A stretch of 64,000 nucleotides of DNA from assembly GCF_002751875.1 (NCBI RefSeq), contig NZ_NMZM01000003.1, positions 1 to 64,000 on the forward strand, given 5' to 3'. The position numbers were made by a program, and so were the translations under genes. The notes under the pieces are model-generated. The model ran no database searches, was not told the origin of the DNA, and saw only the letters and a program-made list of their open reading frames with translations. Below, one piece after another: positions 51,592 to 60,430 of the stretch; the first letter of the stretch is position 1; every line of letters starts with the position of its first letter. Origin of the DNA: Oceaniglobus indicus. Its GTDB lineage: Bacteria; Pseudomonadota; Alphaproteobacteria; Rhodobacterales; Rhodobacteraceae.

Positions 51592-52797
51592 CTATTCGGC
51601 CGACACCGCCGCCATGACACCGCGCAATTCGGCCAGCCCGCGCATCCGCCCGATCAGCGGATAGCCGGGCATCCCCCGCACATCGAGATCGCCCAGCAGG
51701 TCCTGACCGTGATCGGGGCGCATGGGAATCTGCCAATCGGCGCGGCCTTCGGTGCGGCGCCGCTTCTCCTCACGCACAAGCGCGCGGATGGTGGCGATCA
51801 TGTCGGTGTCACCCTCCAGATGCGCGGCCTCGAAAAAGCTGGACCGCGCGCCATGGGCGGGCGCGATCCGTTTCGTGTTGCGCAGGTGGGCGAAGTGGAT
51901 CTTCTGCCCCAGCGCGTCGACAAAGGCAACCGGATCGAAATCGGGCGCCACGCCCAGCGATCCGGTGCAAAGGGTCGCGCCATTGGCCGGGCTGTCGACG
52001 GCCTCCAGCACCGTCCGGTAATCGGCAAGCGACGACATCACCCGCGGCAACCCCAGCAACGGAAACGGCGGATCGTCAGGGTGACAGCACAACCGCAGGC
52101 CAAGACGTTCGGCCGTGGGCACCACCTCGGACAGGAAATCGATCAGGTTGGCGCGCAGGCGGTCGGCGCCGATATCGGCGTAACGCCCCAGGTGATCGCG
52201 CACCTCGTCCAGCGTCCAGGCATCGTTGGCGCCGGGCAATCCCGCGACGATGTTGTCCTGCAATGCCTGCTTTTCGGTGGCGTGCATCTTCGACGCCTTT
52301 TCGCGGGCCGCCGAAATGCAGGGTTCGGGGTAATCGTCAAAGGCACCGGGGCGTTCGAGGACAAACAGATCGAAGGCGGCGAAATCCTCGAGATCGAACA
52401 GCATCGCCGTGCCGCCATGGGACTGGGGCGCGCGCAACGCCGTGCGCGTCCAGTCCAGCACCGGCATGAAGTTGTAGCACACGGTTTCGATGCCGGCGCC
52501 GGCAAGTTTCTCCAGCGTCTCGCGATAGGCATCCAGATGCGCGCGCCAGTCGCCGACCTGGGTCTTGATCGCCTCGCTGACCGGAACGCTTTCGACCACC
52601 TCCCACGCCAGGCCAGAGGCGCCGCCGCCGGGCAGCGCCGCGATCTGGGCCTGTCGCTTGGCGATCTCGTCCGCCGACCAGGCGGTGCCGGGTTTCAGGT
52701 GGTGCAACGCCGATACCACCCCTTCGACCCCGGCCTGCCGCATCTGGGCCGTGCTGACCGTGTCGGCAGGGCCGAACCATCTCCATGTCTGTCGCAT
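51592..52797 (-). CDS. uxuA: D-mannonate dehydratase
   Basis: A 401-residue UxuA-family enzyme that dehydrates D-mannonate to 2-keto-3-deoxygluconate in glucuronate catabolism. Characteristic stretches are WRWFGPADTVS at the start, YNFMPVLDWTRT, LRLCCHPDDPPFPLLGLPR with the metal ligands, CTGSLG, and MRPDHGQDLLGDL with the catalytic His. The ATG at 52797 starts MRQTWRWFG. It lies 9 bases after a rhomboid-like gene on the same strand. No kdgK or uxaC is nearby; the KDPG aldolase at 10871 could finish the route. Confidence 0.93.
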   Translation of the reverse strand: MRQTWRWFGPADTVSTAQMRQAGVEGVVSALHHLKPGTAWSADEIAKRQAQIAALPGGGASGLAWEVVESVPVSEAIKTQVGDWRAHLDAYRETLEKLAGAGIETVCYNFMPVLDWTRTALRAPQSHGGTAMLFDLEDFAAFDLFVLERPGAFDDYPEPCISAAREKASKMHATEKQALQDNIVAGLPGANDAWTLDEVRDHLGRYADIGADRLRANLIDFLSEVVPTAERLGLRLCCHPDDPPFPLLGLPRVMSSLADYRTVLEAVDSPANGATLCTGSLGVAPDFDPVAFVDALGQKIHFAHLRNTKRIAPAHGARSSFFEAAHLEGDTDMIATIRALVREEKRRRTEGRADWQIPMRPDHGQDLLGDLDVRGMPGYPLIGRMRGLAELRGVMAAVSAE

Positions 52798-52806
52798 CTG
52801 ATGTCC

Positions 52807-53493
52807 CTATCTTTGGCGAAGCCGGTTGCGCACCCGCACGAACCCGCCGGGACTGACGACAAACGACAGCACGAAACCCGCAACGAAGCCACCCATTTCC
52901 GCCACCCAGAAATTGCCGCCCCCGAACAGGACCCCGAAGATCAGCTGGATGCCCAGAAGGAACCCGATCAGTGTGAACGCCCGCATCCGGTTCTGGCCCT
53001 GCGCGCCCAGCCCCGTCCACAAAAGGAAGGTATAGGATCCGATCAGCCCATAGACAGACGGATAGCCACCATAAAGTGCAATGGGCGATCCTTGCAGGAA
53101 GGTGTAGCACAACGCCCCCGCGATCGCGGCGCCGAAGAACACCACGAGAACGGCAAGCGGGTGAAACACCTCGGCCACCATCTTGCCCAGGGCCAGCAGG
53201 AACACCAGCACGAACAGGACATGGGTGAAATCCTGATGCACGAAGGGATAGGTGACAAAGCGCATCACCTGGTCCGGCGGATATTGCCCCAGCTCCATCA
53301 TCTGCTGAAGGATCTGCGGCGCAAAGGCGAACCGGTTCAGCGCCTCGAGCCGCCAGCCGACCCCGGCAGCTCCCCCCAGTATCCCGCGCGAGGCAAGCTG
53401 CATCACCACCTCGATGCCGAAGATGGCCAGGGCCAGTGTCACCACCATGGGCGGCAGCGGGTTGACCGGCGATGCGTTGCGATCTGGATCCAT
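52807..53493 (-). CDS. Rhomboid-like membrane protein, catalytic His replaced
   Basis: A 228-residue rhomboid-fold membrane protein with about six hydrophobic segments. The nucleophile region reads [12 protein letters not shown] (141-152, Ser146 in place of the usual G-x-S-G), and the usual AHxGGF is AEMGGF, so the catalytic His is a Glu (Glu199). It is probably a pseudoprotease or at least not a classic rhomboid protease. ATG at 53493 has AAGGAAGG upstream. It is divergent from trpS, and cotranscribed with uxuA. Confidence 0.8.
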   Translation of the reverse strand: MDPDRNASPVNPLPPMVVTLALAIFGIEVVMQLASRGILGGAAGVGWRLEALNRFAFAPQILQQMMELGQYPPDQVMRFVTYPFVHQDFTHVLFVLVFLLALGKMVAEVFHPLAVLVVFFGAAIAGALCYTFLQGSPIALYGGYPSVYGLIGSYTFLLWTGLGAQGQNRMRAFTLIGFLLGIQLIFGVLFGGGNFWVAEMGGFVAGFVLSFVVSPGGFVRVRNRLRQR

Positions 53494-53569
53494 CGGGGGG
53501 CCTTCCTTGACGGGGAACGGCCCCATGGGTAAGCGAAGCCGAACGGAATATCCAGACGGAGCACGTACC

Positions 53570-54616
53570 ATGACCGAACAGACCCAGCGGACCGGTTTCA
53601 CGCCGCGCGTCTTTTCCGGCATCCAGCCGTCGGGCGGCCTGACGCTGGGCAATTACCTCGGTGCCATCAAGCGCTTTGTCGACATGCAGGACCGCGGTCT
53701 GAACGGCCAGCCGGTGGAAACCGTGTATTGCATGGTCGACCTGCACGCGATCACGGCCAAGCTTCACGACCCTGAAACCCTGCGCCGCAACACGCGCGAG
53801 CTTTGCGCCGGGTTCATCGCCGCCGGGGTCGACCCGGAGAAATCCGTGCTGATCAATCAGAGCCAGGTGCCCGAACACGCGCAACTGGCGTGGATCTTCA
53901 ATTGCGTGGCGCGCATGGGGTGGATGCAACGCATGACCCAGTGGAAGGACAAGGCCGGCAAGAACAGCGAGAATGCATCGCTCGGCCTGTTCGCCTATCC
54001 CGCGCTGATGGCCGCAGACATCCTGATCTATCACGCCACCCACGTGCCCGTGGGCGAGGATCAGAAACAGCATATCGAGCTGACCCGCGACATCGCGGCC
54101 AAGTTCAACCACGACTACGGTGTCGACTTCTTCCCGATCACCGAGCCGGTCATCGAGGGTGCCGCGACCCGCGTCATGTCGCTCCGCGACGGCACCAAGA
54201 AGATGAGCAAGTCCGACCCGTCCGATGCCAGCCGCATCAACATGACCGACGATGCCGATGCCATCGCGAAGAAGATCCGCAAGGCCAAGACCGACCCCGA
54301 GCCCCTGCCCGAAACGCTGGACGGCCTGAAGGATCGACCCGACGCGCGCAACCTGGTGAACATCTTCGCAGGCCTGTCCGATATCAGCGCCGAAGACGCG
54401 ATTGCCCAGGTCGCCGGTCAGCAGTTCGGACAGTTCAAACCGATGCTCGCCGACCTTGCAGTTGCCAAGCTGGCCCCGATTTCGGAAGAAATGGCGCGCC
54501 TGATGCAGGACACGGCCGAGATCGACGCGATTCTCAACCGTGGCGCCAGCCGCGCCCGTGAAATCACTGCGCCGGTTCTGAAACGCACCTATGACATTGT
54601 CGGCATGGTGGGCTGA
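53570..54616 (+). CDS. trpS: Tryptophanyl-tRNA synthetase
   Basis: A 348-residue class I synthetase. The nucleotide signature is in [19 protein letters not shown] (about 15-33), and [10 protein letters not shown] (about 216-225) is the second one, with [12 protein letters not shown] and [11 protein letters not shown] as tryptophan-site regions. ATG at 53570 is chosen because the family N-terminus begins there and ACGGAGC lies upstream; the open frame extends further upstream into the rhomboid-like gene on the other strand. Confidence 0.96.
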   Translation: MTEQTQRTGFTPRVFSGIQPSGGLTLGNYLGAIKRFVDMQDRGLNGQPVETVYCMVDLHAITAKLHDPETLRRNTRELCAGFIAAGVDPEKSVLINQSQVPEHAQLAWIFNCVARMGWMQRMTQWKDKAGKNSENASLGLFAYPALMAADILIYHATHVPVGEDQKQHIELTRDIAAKFNHDYGVDFFPITEPVIEGAATRVMSLRDGTKKMSKSDPSDASRINMTDDADAIAKKIRKAKTDPEPLPETLDGLKDRPDARNLVNIFAGLSDISAEDAIAQVAGQQFGQFKPMLADLAVAKLAPISEEMARLMQDTAEIDAILNRGASRAREITAPVLKRTYDIVGMVG

Positions 54617-54629
54617 TCGCCCATCGGGC

Positions 54630-54722
54630 TTTTTCTTGCCTCAAATACTCTCGCCGAAGGCGAACCCGTTGCATGTTGCAGCGGAAGACGCCTCCGGCGG
54701 GAGTATTTTCAGCAAGAAAAAA
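54630..54722. repeat. Extragenic inverted repeat between trpS and aldo/keto reductase
   Basis: TTTTTCTTGC then CTCAAATACTC and TCGCCGAAGGCG (54630-54662) faces its near-complement at 54689-54722, so that arms of about 33 bases form a long stem with a 26-base loop. The outer TTTTT/AAAAA end would give a U-run in either direction, so it can terminate the convergent trpS and aldo/keto reductase transcripts. It is the third copy of the family seen at 37095 and 47843. Confidence 0.8.
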
Positions 54723-54733
54723 CGGGCTTGGTT

Positions 54734-55777
54734 TCAGAACGGCATCGGATGCAACCTGTGGGTTGCCGCGATATCGTCGAGAACGTGGTCCGACAGGGTC
54801 ACGTCGGCCGCCCCCAAGGCCAGATCCAGTTGCGCAAGCGACGTCGCGCCGAAAATCGGGATCGTCGTGAACGGCCGTGTGCGGGTCCACGCCAGGGCCA
54901 TCTGCGCCGGGTTCAGCCCATGCTTGGCCGCGACCGCCAGGTAGGCATCGACCGCCGCCGCCGCGCGGTCGGTCTTGCGCCCGCCGAGATCGGGGTTGAG
55001 GCTCATCCGTGATCCCGAGGGAATGTCGCCTTTTTGATACTTCCCGCTCAAAAGCCCGGCCGCCAAGGGCGTATATGCCAGCAAAGTGACATCTTCATTA
55101 TGCGCCGTCTCGGCCATGTCGGTGTCGTATGCGCGGCACAGCAGCGAGTATTCGTTTTGCATCGACGCGACGCGGGGCCCGCCGGTGGCCGCCGCCGCCG
55201 CGTTCCATTTCATCGTGCCCCAGGCGGTTTCGTTCGACAGGCCGAAGGCGCGGATCTTGCCCTCGTCCACCAGCGCCCTGAGCGTCTGCATCACGTCGGC
55301 CATGTTGTCTTCGATTTCGGTCGTCACCTGCGCCGTCGGATCATAGTTCCAGATCCGGCGGAAGTGATAGGATCCACGGTTCGGCCAGTGCAACTGATAC
55401 AGATCGACGTAATCCGTGTTCAGCCGTTGCAACGATCCGTTCAGCGCAGCGCGCAGGGTGGCGCCCGTCACCGGTTGCCCCTCGCGCACGAATTTTTCGT
55501 TGTAGCCCGAACATTTGGTGGCCAGCACAACGTCGCTGCGCCGCCCGGTCCTTGCGATCCATGAGCCGACGATGCTTTCGGTGTCACCGACGGTCTCTTT
55601 CGCCACCGGGTTGACCGGATACATCTCGGCCGTGTCCCAGAAGTCGCAGCCGGCCGCCAATGCGCGATCCATCTGGGCGTGGCCTTCGGCCTCGGTGTTC
55701 TGGCTGCCCCAGGTCATTGTTCCAAGGCAGAATTCCGACACCTCGATCCCGGTATCGCCCAGCTTCAGTCGTTTCAT
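54734..55777 (-). CDS. Aldo/keto reductase (Tas-like)
   Basis: A 347-residue NADPH-dependent aldo/keto reductase of the AKR11/Tas type. The barrel motif FWDTAEMYPV contains the Asp/Tyr pair, VDLYQLHWPNRG carries the His, FGLSNETAWG follows and the C-terminal NADPH site has TTIPIFGATSLAQL. ATG at 55777 has AAAGGAG upstream. It is 74 bases downstream of the gluconate dehydrogenase-type SDR on the same strand and may belong to the same sugar-acid cluster; substrate unknown. Confidence 0.9.
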   Translation of the reverse strand: MKRLKLGDTGIEVSEFCLGTMTWGSQNTEAEGHAQMDRALAAGCDFWDTAEMYPVNPVAKETVGDTESIVGSWIARTGRRSDVVLATKCSGYNEKFVREGQPVTGATLRAALNGSLQRLNTDYVDLYQLHWPNRGSYHFRRIWNYDPTAQVTTEIEDNMADVMQTLRALVDEGKIRAFGLSNETAWGTMKWNAAAAATGGPRVASMQNEYSLLCRAYDTDMAETAHNEDVTLLAYTPLAAGLLSGKYQKGDIPSGSRMSLNPDLGGRKTDRAAAAVDAYLAVAAKHGLNPAQMALAWTRTRPFTTIPIFGATSLAQLDLALGAADVTLSDHVLDDIAATHRLHPMPF

Positions 55778-55851
55778 CACGCTCTCCTTTTTCGCATCGC
55801 GGAAGGAGTAGCGCCTGGCGCGGCGATGTCCATGGCCGCGCCGCCGATCCG

Positions 55852-56625
55852 TCAGAGCGACACGGAAATCCCGCCGTCCACGAACAGGGTGTGACCGTTG
55901 ACAAAGCTGGAGCCGGGCCCGCACAGGAAGATGCAGGCGGCGACCAGTTCCTCGACGCGGCCCCAGCGGCCGGCGGGGGTGCGCTTGGCCAGCCATGCCG
56001 TGAACTCGGGGTCGTCGACCAGCGCCTGGTTCAGGGGTGTCTCGAAATATCCCGGCGCGATGGCGTTGCACTGCAACCCGTGTTTTGCCCAATCGGTCGC
56101 CATGCCCTTGGTCAGGTTGCCGACCGCGCCCTTGGACGCGGTGTAGGGCGCGATGCCGGGGCGCGCCAGGGCGGTCTGGACCGATGCGATGTTCACGATC
56201 TTGCCCGCGCCGCGCCCGATCATGTGGCGCGCGACGGCCTGCCCGACCAGGAATACCGAGGTCACGTTGGTCTTCATCAAGCGTTCGAAGGCATCGGGCG
56301 GAAAATCTTCCAGGGGCGTGCGGTGCTGCATGCCGGCGTTGTTCACCAGGATGTCGATCGCACCGCTGTCCTTTTCGAAGCCGTCGATCGCGCTGGCCAC
56401 GGACCCCGCGTCGGTCACGTCGAAGGCCAGCGTGTGAACCGTTGCGCCGGCGTCGCGCAGCCGGTCCGCCGCGGCCGACAGCTTGGCCTCGTCGCGGCCG
56501 TTCAGCACGATTTCGGCGCCCGCCGCCGCCAGCCCTTCGGCCAGCGCATAACCGATGCCCTGCGATGATCCGGTGACCAATGCGCGTTTGCCTTCAAGAC
56601 GGAAAAGATCGACTCCGCTGACCAT
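55852..56625 (-). CDS. idnO: SDR-family gluconate 5-dehydrogenase
   Basis: A 257-residue SDR resembling gluconate 5-dehydrogenase (5-ketogluconate reductase) of the idonate pathway. Motifs are TGSSQGIG (18-25), NNAG, catalytic Ser/Tyr/Lys in ASVQTALARP and YTASKGAV, and GYFETPLNQALVDDP, which is typical of IdnO. ATG at 56625 has AAAGAGGAG upstream. It is divergent from idnD, with a LacI-type operator between them, so the two would turn L-idonate into gluconate via 5-ketogluconate. Confidence 0.85.
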   Translation of the reverse strand: MVSGVDLFRLEGKRALVTGSSQGIGYALAEGLAAAGAEIVLNGRDEAKLSAAADRLRDAGATVHTLAFDVTDAGSVASAIDGFEKDSGAIDILVNNAGMQHRTPLEDFPPDAFERLMKTNVTSVFLVGQAVARHMIGRGAGKIVNIASVQTALARPGIAPYTASKGAVGNLTKGMATDWAKHGLQCNAIAPGYFETPLNQALVDDPEFTAWLAKRTPAGRWGRVEELVAACIFLCGPGSSFVNGHTLFVDGGISVSL

Positions 56626-56716
56626 GACACTCTCCTCTTTGGATCTCGACATCCGGGTTCACCGGCTTTTATGATAACGATAACAAACCCTGTCAACCTG
56701 CGCCGGAGGCCGCCCC
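56626..56716. promoter_or_regulatory. Divergent idnO-idnD promoter with LacI-type operator
   Basis: TGATAACGATAACA at 56672-56685, centred on CG, is an imperfect palindrome of the kind bound by LacI/GalR-family regulators such as GntR or IdnR. It lies in the short gap between the divergent idnO and idnD genes. No LacI-type gene is in the window, so the regulator must be elsewhere. Confidence 0.65.
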
Positions 56717-57760
56717 ATGTCCGCATCCCAAGTCATCGTTGCCCACGGGCCCAAGGATCTTCGGCTCGAGACGCGCCCCGACGAGACGCCCGGTCCGGGG
56801 CAGGTTCTGATCGCCATGGCGGCCGGCGGAATCTGCGGATCGGACCTGCATTATTACAACCACGGCGGCTTTGGCACCGTGCGTCTGAAAGAACCTATGA
56901 TCCTGGGACATGAGGTATCGGGGGTCATCACGGCGCTGGGTGACGGTGTCAGCGACCTGCGCGAGGGGCAGTTGGTTGCCGTTTCGCCCTCGCGGCCCTG
57001 CGGTCATTGCCGGTTCTGCCAGGAGGGCGCGCAGAATCATTGCCTGAACATGCGGTTCTATGGCTCGGCCATGCCGTTTCCCCATATCCAGGGGGCGTTC
57101 CGCCAGACGCTGGTCGCCGACGCCAGCCAATGCGCCCCCGCCGACGGGCTGAGCGCGGGCGAGGCAGCGATGGCCGAACCGTTGGCCGTCTGTCTGCACG
57201 CCACGCGGCAGGCCGGCGAGATGCTGGGCAAGCGGGTGCTGGTCACCGGATGCGGACCGATCGGGTTACTTTGCATCCTGGCCGCGCGCCGGGCCGGGGC
57301 AGCGGAAATCGTCGCCACCGATCTGGCCGATTTCACGCTGGGCATCGCGGCCGCGAACGGCGCCGACGCCACCGTGAACGTCGCCACCACGCCCGATGGT
57401 CTGGCGCCCTGGACCCACGACAAGGGACAGTTCGACGTCTTGCTGGAATGCACCGGCAGCCCACAGGCCCTGGCCGGTGCGGTGCCCGCCATGAAACCCA
57501 GCGGCACCATCGTGCAGGTCGGCATGGGCGGCGACATGACCCTGCCGGTTCAGGCAATCACCGCCAAGGAACTGTCGCTGAAGGGATCGTTCCGCTTCCA
57601 CCCCGAATTCTTCACCGGGGTGGAATTGATGCGCAAGGGGCTGATCGATGTCAAACCGCTGATCAGCCACACCATGGGCATGGCCGATGCCACGGCCGCG
57701 TTCGAACTGGCCGGCGACCGGTCGCAGGCCATGAAGGTGCAGATCGCCTTTTCCGGCTGA
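56717..57760 (+). CDS. idnD: L-idonate 5-dehydrogenase (zinc alcohol dehydrogenase family)
   Basis: A 347-residue medium-chain zinc dehydrogenase. The catalytic zinc ligands are in GGICGSDLHYY (Cys39) and GHE (61-63), the structural zinc is in CGHCRFCQEGAQNHC (about 95-109), and the Rossmann motif is VTGCGPIGLL. MRFYGSAMPFPHIQGAFRQ is typical of L-idonate 5-dehydrogenase. It would oxidise L-idonate to 5-ketogluconate, which the divergent idnO product reduces to gluconate. Confidence 0.9.
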   Translation: MSASQVIVAHGPKDLRLETRPDETPGPGQVLIAMAAGGICGSDLHYYNHGGFGTVRLKEPMILGHEVSGVITALGDGVSDLREGQLVAVSPSRPCGHCRFCQEGAQNHCLNMRFYGSAMPFPHIQGAFRQTLVADASQCAPADGLSAGEAAMAEPLAVCLHATRQAGEMLGKRVLVTGCGPIGLLCILAARRAGAAEIVATDLADFTLGIAAANGADATVNVATTPDGLAPWTHDKGQFDVLLECTGSPQALAGAVPAMKPSGTIVQVGMGGDMTLPVQAITAKELSLKGSFRFHPEFFTGVELMRKGLIDVKPLISHTMGMADATAAFELAGDRSQAMKVQIAFSG

Positions 57761-57771
57761 TCCGTCGCGCC

Positions 57772-58194
57772 TTATTCGAAGGTCGTCGCACCGATCGCGG
57801 ACAGGGCGGCGTTGGCAACCTCGACGTCCTGTGCGCTGGTGCCCGATCCGATGCCGATGCCGCCGGCCAGAACGCCGCCGATCATGATCGGCAGACCGCC
57901 GGGCAGCGACGTGATGTTGTTCTGGGTGGCCGACACGATGCGGTCGCGGATCGCTTCGGGCACATTGGCGCTGGGGGCCGAGATCGAGGCCGAGGTGCGG
58001 GCCTTGGTGCGCGCGCTCTTGAACGACAGGTATTTTGCGCCGCTCATACGCAGGCTGCCCAGTTCGACACCGCTGGCGTCGACGATCACGATACACTGGG
58101 GCTGGCCCATCTTTTCGGCCTTGTCGACCGCGGCCGACAGCATGGCCATCACGCCGGTGTGGGTCAGGCGGGTTGTCTGCTCACTGAATACCAT
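57772..58194 (-). CDS. GlcG/HbpS-family heme-degrading-like protein
   Basis: A 140-residue member of the GlcG/HbpS family, often found beside glycolate or sugar-acid genes. The fold's hallmark is a Gly-rich segment, here LPGGLPIMIGGVLAGGIGIGSG (read as consecutive blocks), preceded by VDASGVELGSLRMSGA and KARTSASISAPSANV. ATG at 58194 is convergent with idnD and divergent from the truncated lactonase. The molecular role is not established; a heme or substrate-sensing function is suggested for some members. Confidence 0.85.
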   Translation of the reverse strand: MVFSEQTTRLTHTGVMAMLSAAVDKAEKMGQPQCIVIVDASGVELGSLRMSGAKYLSFKSARTKARTSASISAPSANVPEAIRDRIVSATQNNITSLPGGLPIMIGGVLAGGIGIGSGTSAQDVEVANAALSAIGATTFE

Positions 58195-58273
58195 AGGTTG
58201 TTCCTTCGCTCTTTAACCTTTGTCGCGCTGACGCTACCAATGGAGCACGCACAGTGCCAGAGCGGACCGACAA

Positions 58274-58711
58274 ATGACCTTCTTTCACAGCGACGATCCC
58301 GTGTTCGACACCTATGTCCTCGGCAACGCGCCTCTGAAACGGTGGGCAACGGGGTTCGACGGGGTGGAAGGGCCGGTGTGGTTCGGCGATGCGGATTGCC
58401 TGTTGTTTTCCGACATTCCCGACAACCGGATCCTGCGCCGGAACGATGCCGGCGCGATCTCGACCCATCGTGCGCCAAGCAATTACGCCAACGGCCACAC
58501 CCGCGACCGGCAAGGGCGGCTGGTGTCGTGCGAGCATGGCACGCGGCGTGCCACGCGCACCGAATGGGACGGCAGCATCAGCGTGATCGCCGACAGTTTT
58601 CGAGGCAAGCGTCTGAATTCATCCGGCCGCGCCAAGCACCGGCTGTTCATCACTGCAACGACCAGCCTCTATTCCATCACACTCAACCGTCAAGGGGTTC
58701 AGACACCATGA
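58274..58711 (+). pseudogene. SMP-30/gluconolactonase with internal in-frame deletion
   Basis: The first about 113 residues match a gluconolactonase (FDGVEGPVWFGDADCLLFSD, PSNYANGHTRDRQGRLVSCEHGT, KRLN), and the last 26 (AKHRLFITATTSLYSI, then TLNRQGVQTP) match the extreme C-terminus of the same family. The roughly 160-170 residues normally between them, including the metal-site Asn/Asp, are missing and the two parts are joined in frame. The 145-residue product is unlikely to be active. Its stop overlaps the gnd start, so the reading frame may persist because it couples translation of gnd. Family length for comparison is about 300 residues. Confidence 0.8.
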
Positions 58712-60135
58712 GCAAACCACGCATCGGCCTGCTGGGCCTGGGAACCATGGGCCGCGCCCTGGCCCTGAACATCGCGGAAAAGGCCGAGCCGCTGGCGGTG
58801 TATAACCGCACCCAGGCCAAGACCGACGACTTCATCGCCCATACCCGGCAACACACCCCCGATCTGGCGGACAAGCTGATCCCGGCGGACACGCTGGAAG
58901 GGTTCGTCGAGGCGATGCAAAGCCCCCGCGCGATCATCCTGATGGTGCAGGCGGGCGAACCGGTGGACCAGCAGATCGCCGCCCTGCGCCCCCTGCTGAA
59001 CGACCAGGACCTGATCATCGACGCGGGCAACGCGAACTTTCACGACACCAACCGGCGCGCGGCCGAAGCCGTCGAAGCGGGCGTGCCGTTTCTGGGCATC
59101 GGCGTGTCCGGTGGGGAAGAGGGCGCACGCCATGGCCCGTCGATCATGGGCGGTGGGCCCAAGCCGGCCTGGGCCATGGTCGAAGACACCCTCAAGGCCA
59201 TCGCCGCGGATTACGAAGGCACCCCCTGCGCCACCTGGATGGGCGAAGCGGGCGCGGGCCATTTTGTCAAGTCCGTGCACAACGGCATCGAATATGCCGA
59301 CATGCAGATGATCGCCGAAATCTACGGCGTGTTCCGGGACGGGCTGAACTGGTCGGCCGAACAATGTGGCGATGTCTTCGCGCGCTGGAACGACGGCCCG
59401 CTGCAATCCTATCTGATCGAGATTTCTGGCAAGGTCGCCGATGCCATCGACCCCGACTCGGGCAAGCCGATGCTGGACGTGATCCTGGACCGCGCCGGTC
59501 AGAAGGGCACCGGCCGCTGGACCGTGATCGAGGCCCAGCACCTGGGCGCCCCCATCCCGGTGATCGAAGCGGCGGTCACCGCCCGAAACGTCAGCGCGAA
59601 ACTGCCCCTGCGCCAGCGCGGACAGGACGTGTTCGGCGCAGCCCCCGTGGGCCTGACCACCGACATCCTGTCGGTCGACACCCTGGAAGGCGCGATGATC
59701 GCCGGCAAGATCATGTGTTATGCCCAGGGCTTCGACCTGTTGCACGCGGCCAGCAAGACGTTCGACTGGAACCTGCCCATGCCCGAAGTCGCGCGCGTCT
59801 GGCGCGAGGGCTGCATCATCCGTTCGTCGATGCTGAACGACATGGCGACGGCCCTGACGGATCAGCCCGACGACAACCTGATCTTCGCGCCGTTCTTCCG
59901 CGACCTGATCGTCAAGCACACCCCGGCCCTGCGTCATACGGTTGCGACCGCCTTGGCCCACGGCCTGCCGGTCCCGGCCCTGTCGGCGGCCCTGACCTGG
60001 TTCGACATGACGCGCACCGCGCGTTCGACCGCGAACATGATCCAGGGCCAGCGCGACTTCTTCGGCGCCCATGGCTTTGAACGCCTGGACAACGACGGCA
60101 AGGATTTCCACGGGCCCTGGGGCAGCGTTGCCTGA
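58708..60135 (+). CDS. gnd: 6-phosphogluconate dehydrogenase (decarboxylating)
   Basis: A 475-residue enzyme that converts 6-phosphogluconate to ribulose 5-phosphate and CO2. The NADP site is GLLGLGTMGRALALN (8-22), VYNRTQAKTDDF follows, the SGGEEGARHGPS stretch binds substrate, and the catalytic Lys/Asn are in GHFVKSVHNGIEYADMQ. The C-terminus ends FHGPWGSVA. ATG at 58708 overlaps the stop of the lactonase remnant (ATGA). A long open frame extends upstream through idnD but has no similarity. The gluconate kinase that would feed it is not in the window. Confidence 0.95.
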   Translation: MSKPRIGLLGLGTMGRALALNIAEKAEPLAVYNRTQAKTDDFIAHTRQHTPDLADKLIPADTLEGFVEAMQSPRAIILMVQAGEPVDQQIAALRPLLNDQDLIIDAGNANFHDTNRRAAEAVEAGVPFLGIGVSGGEEGARHGPSIMGGGPKPAWAMVEDTLKAIAADYEGTPCATWMGEAGAGHFVKSVHNGIEYADMQMIAEIYGVFRDGLNWSAEQCGDVFARWNDGPLQSYLIEISGKVADAIDPDSGKPMLDVILDRAGQKGTGRWTVIEAQHLGAPIPVIEAAVTARNVSAKLPLRQRGQDVFGAAPVGLTTDILSVDTLEGAMIAGKIMCYAQGFDLLHAASKTFDWNLPMPEVARVWREGCIIRSSMLNDMATALTDQPDDNLIFAPFFRDLIVKHTPALRHTVATALAHGLPVPALSAALTWFDMTRTARSTANMIQGQRDFFGAHGFERLDNDGKDFHGPWGSVA

Positions 60136-60430
60136 CCGGCCCGCGAACCCCGATCTGACAGCGCGGCGTCGCACAGACCGTGGTGATACCGCAAACGCCG
60201 CCGGGTTTACGTGGTAACAACCCGGCGGACATGGGCGCGGATCGTTTCGTCATGGGGGGCGGCGTCCGTTTCACCCGAAACCGCCGTCTTGCGCGAACCG
60301 CGGCTGTTCCCTCCGCGCCCGACGGGATAAACTGGCGCGGCCGGGGGCACGGGTTGCCCTGTATTCCCCTTGCAAAATTGCGCTCCGCGCGCCATTCCAA
60401 TAAGCTGACCCAGCACCGGACACCGCCCCG
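60136..60430. other. Intergenic region between gnd and lepA
   Basis: The 295-base gap contains the gnd terminator hairpin (60198-60228) and otherwise no supported ORF. The lepA promoter must lie in its right half. The sequence is GC-rich and shows no further clear structure. Confidence 0.5.
60198..60228 (+). terminator. Hairpin terminator of gnd
   Basis: Perfect 10-bp arms CCGCCGGGTT (60198-60207) and AACCCGGCGG (60219-60228) with an 11-base loop, about 60 bases after the gnd stop. Confidence 0.65.

Noticed and set aside
57007-58707. Upstream open extension of the gnd frame
   Set aside because: The extension lies in another frame of idnD and the glcG-like region and reads as low-complexity Arg/Gly-rich sequence; the true start at 58708 matches Gnd.
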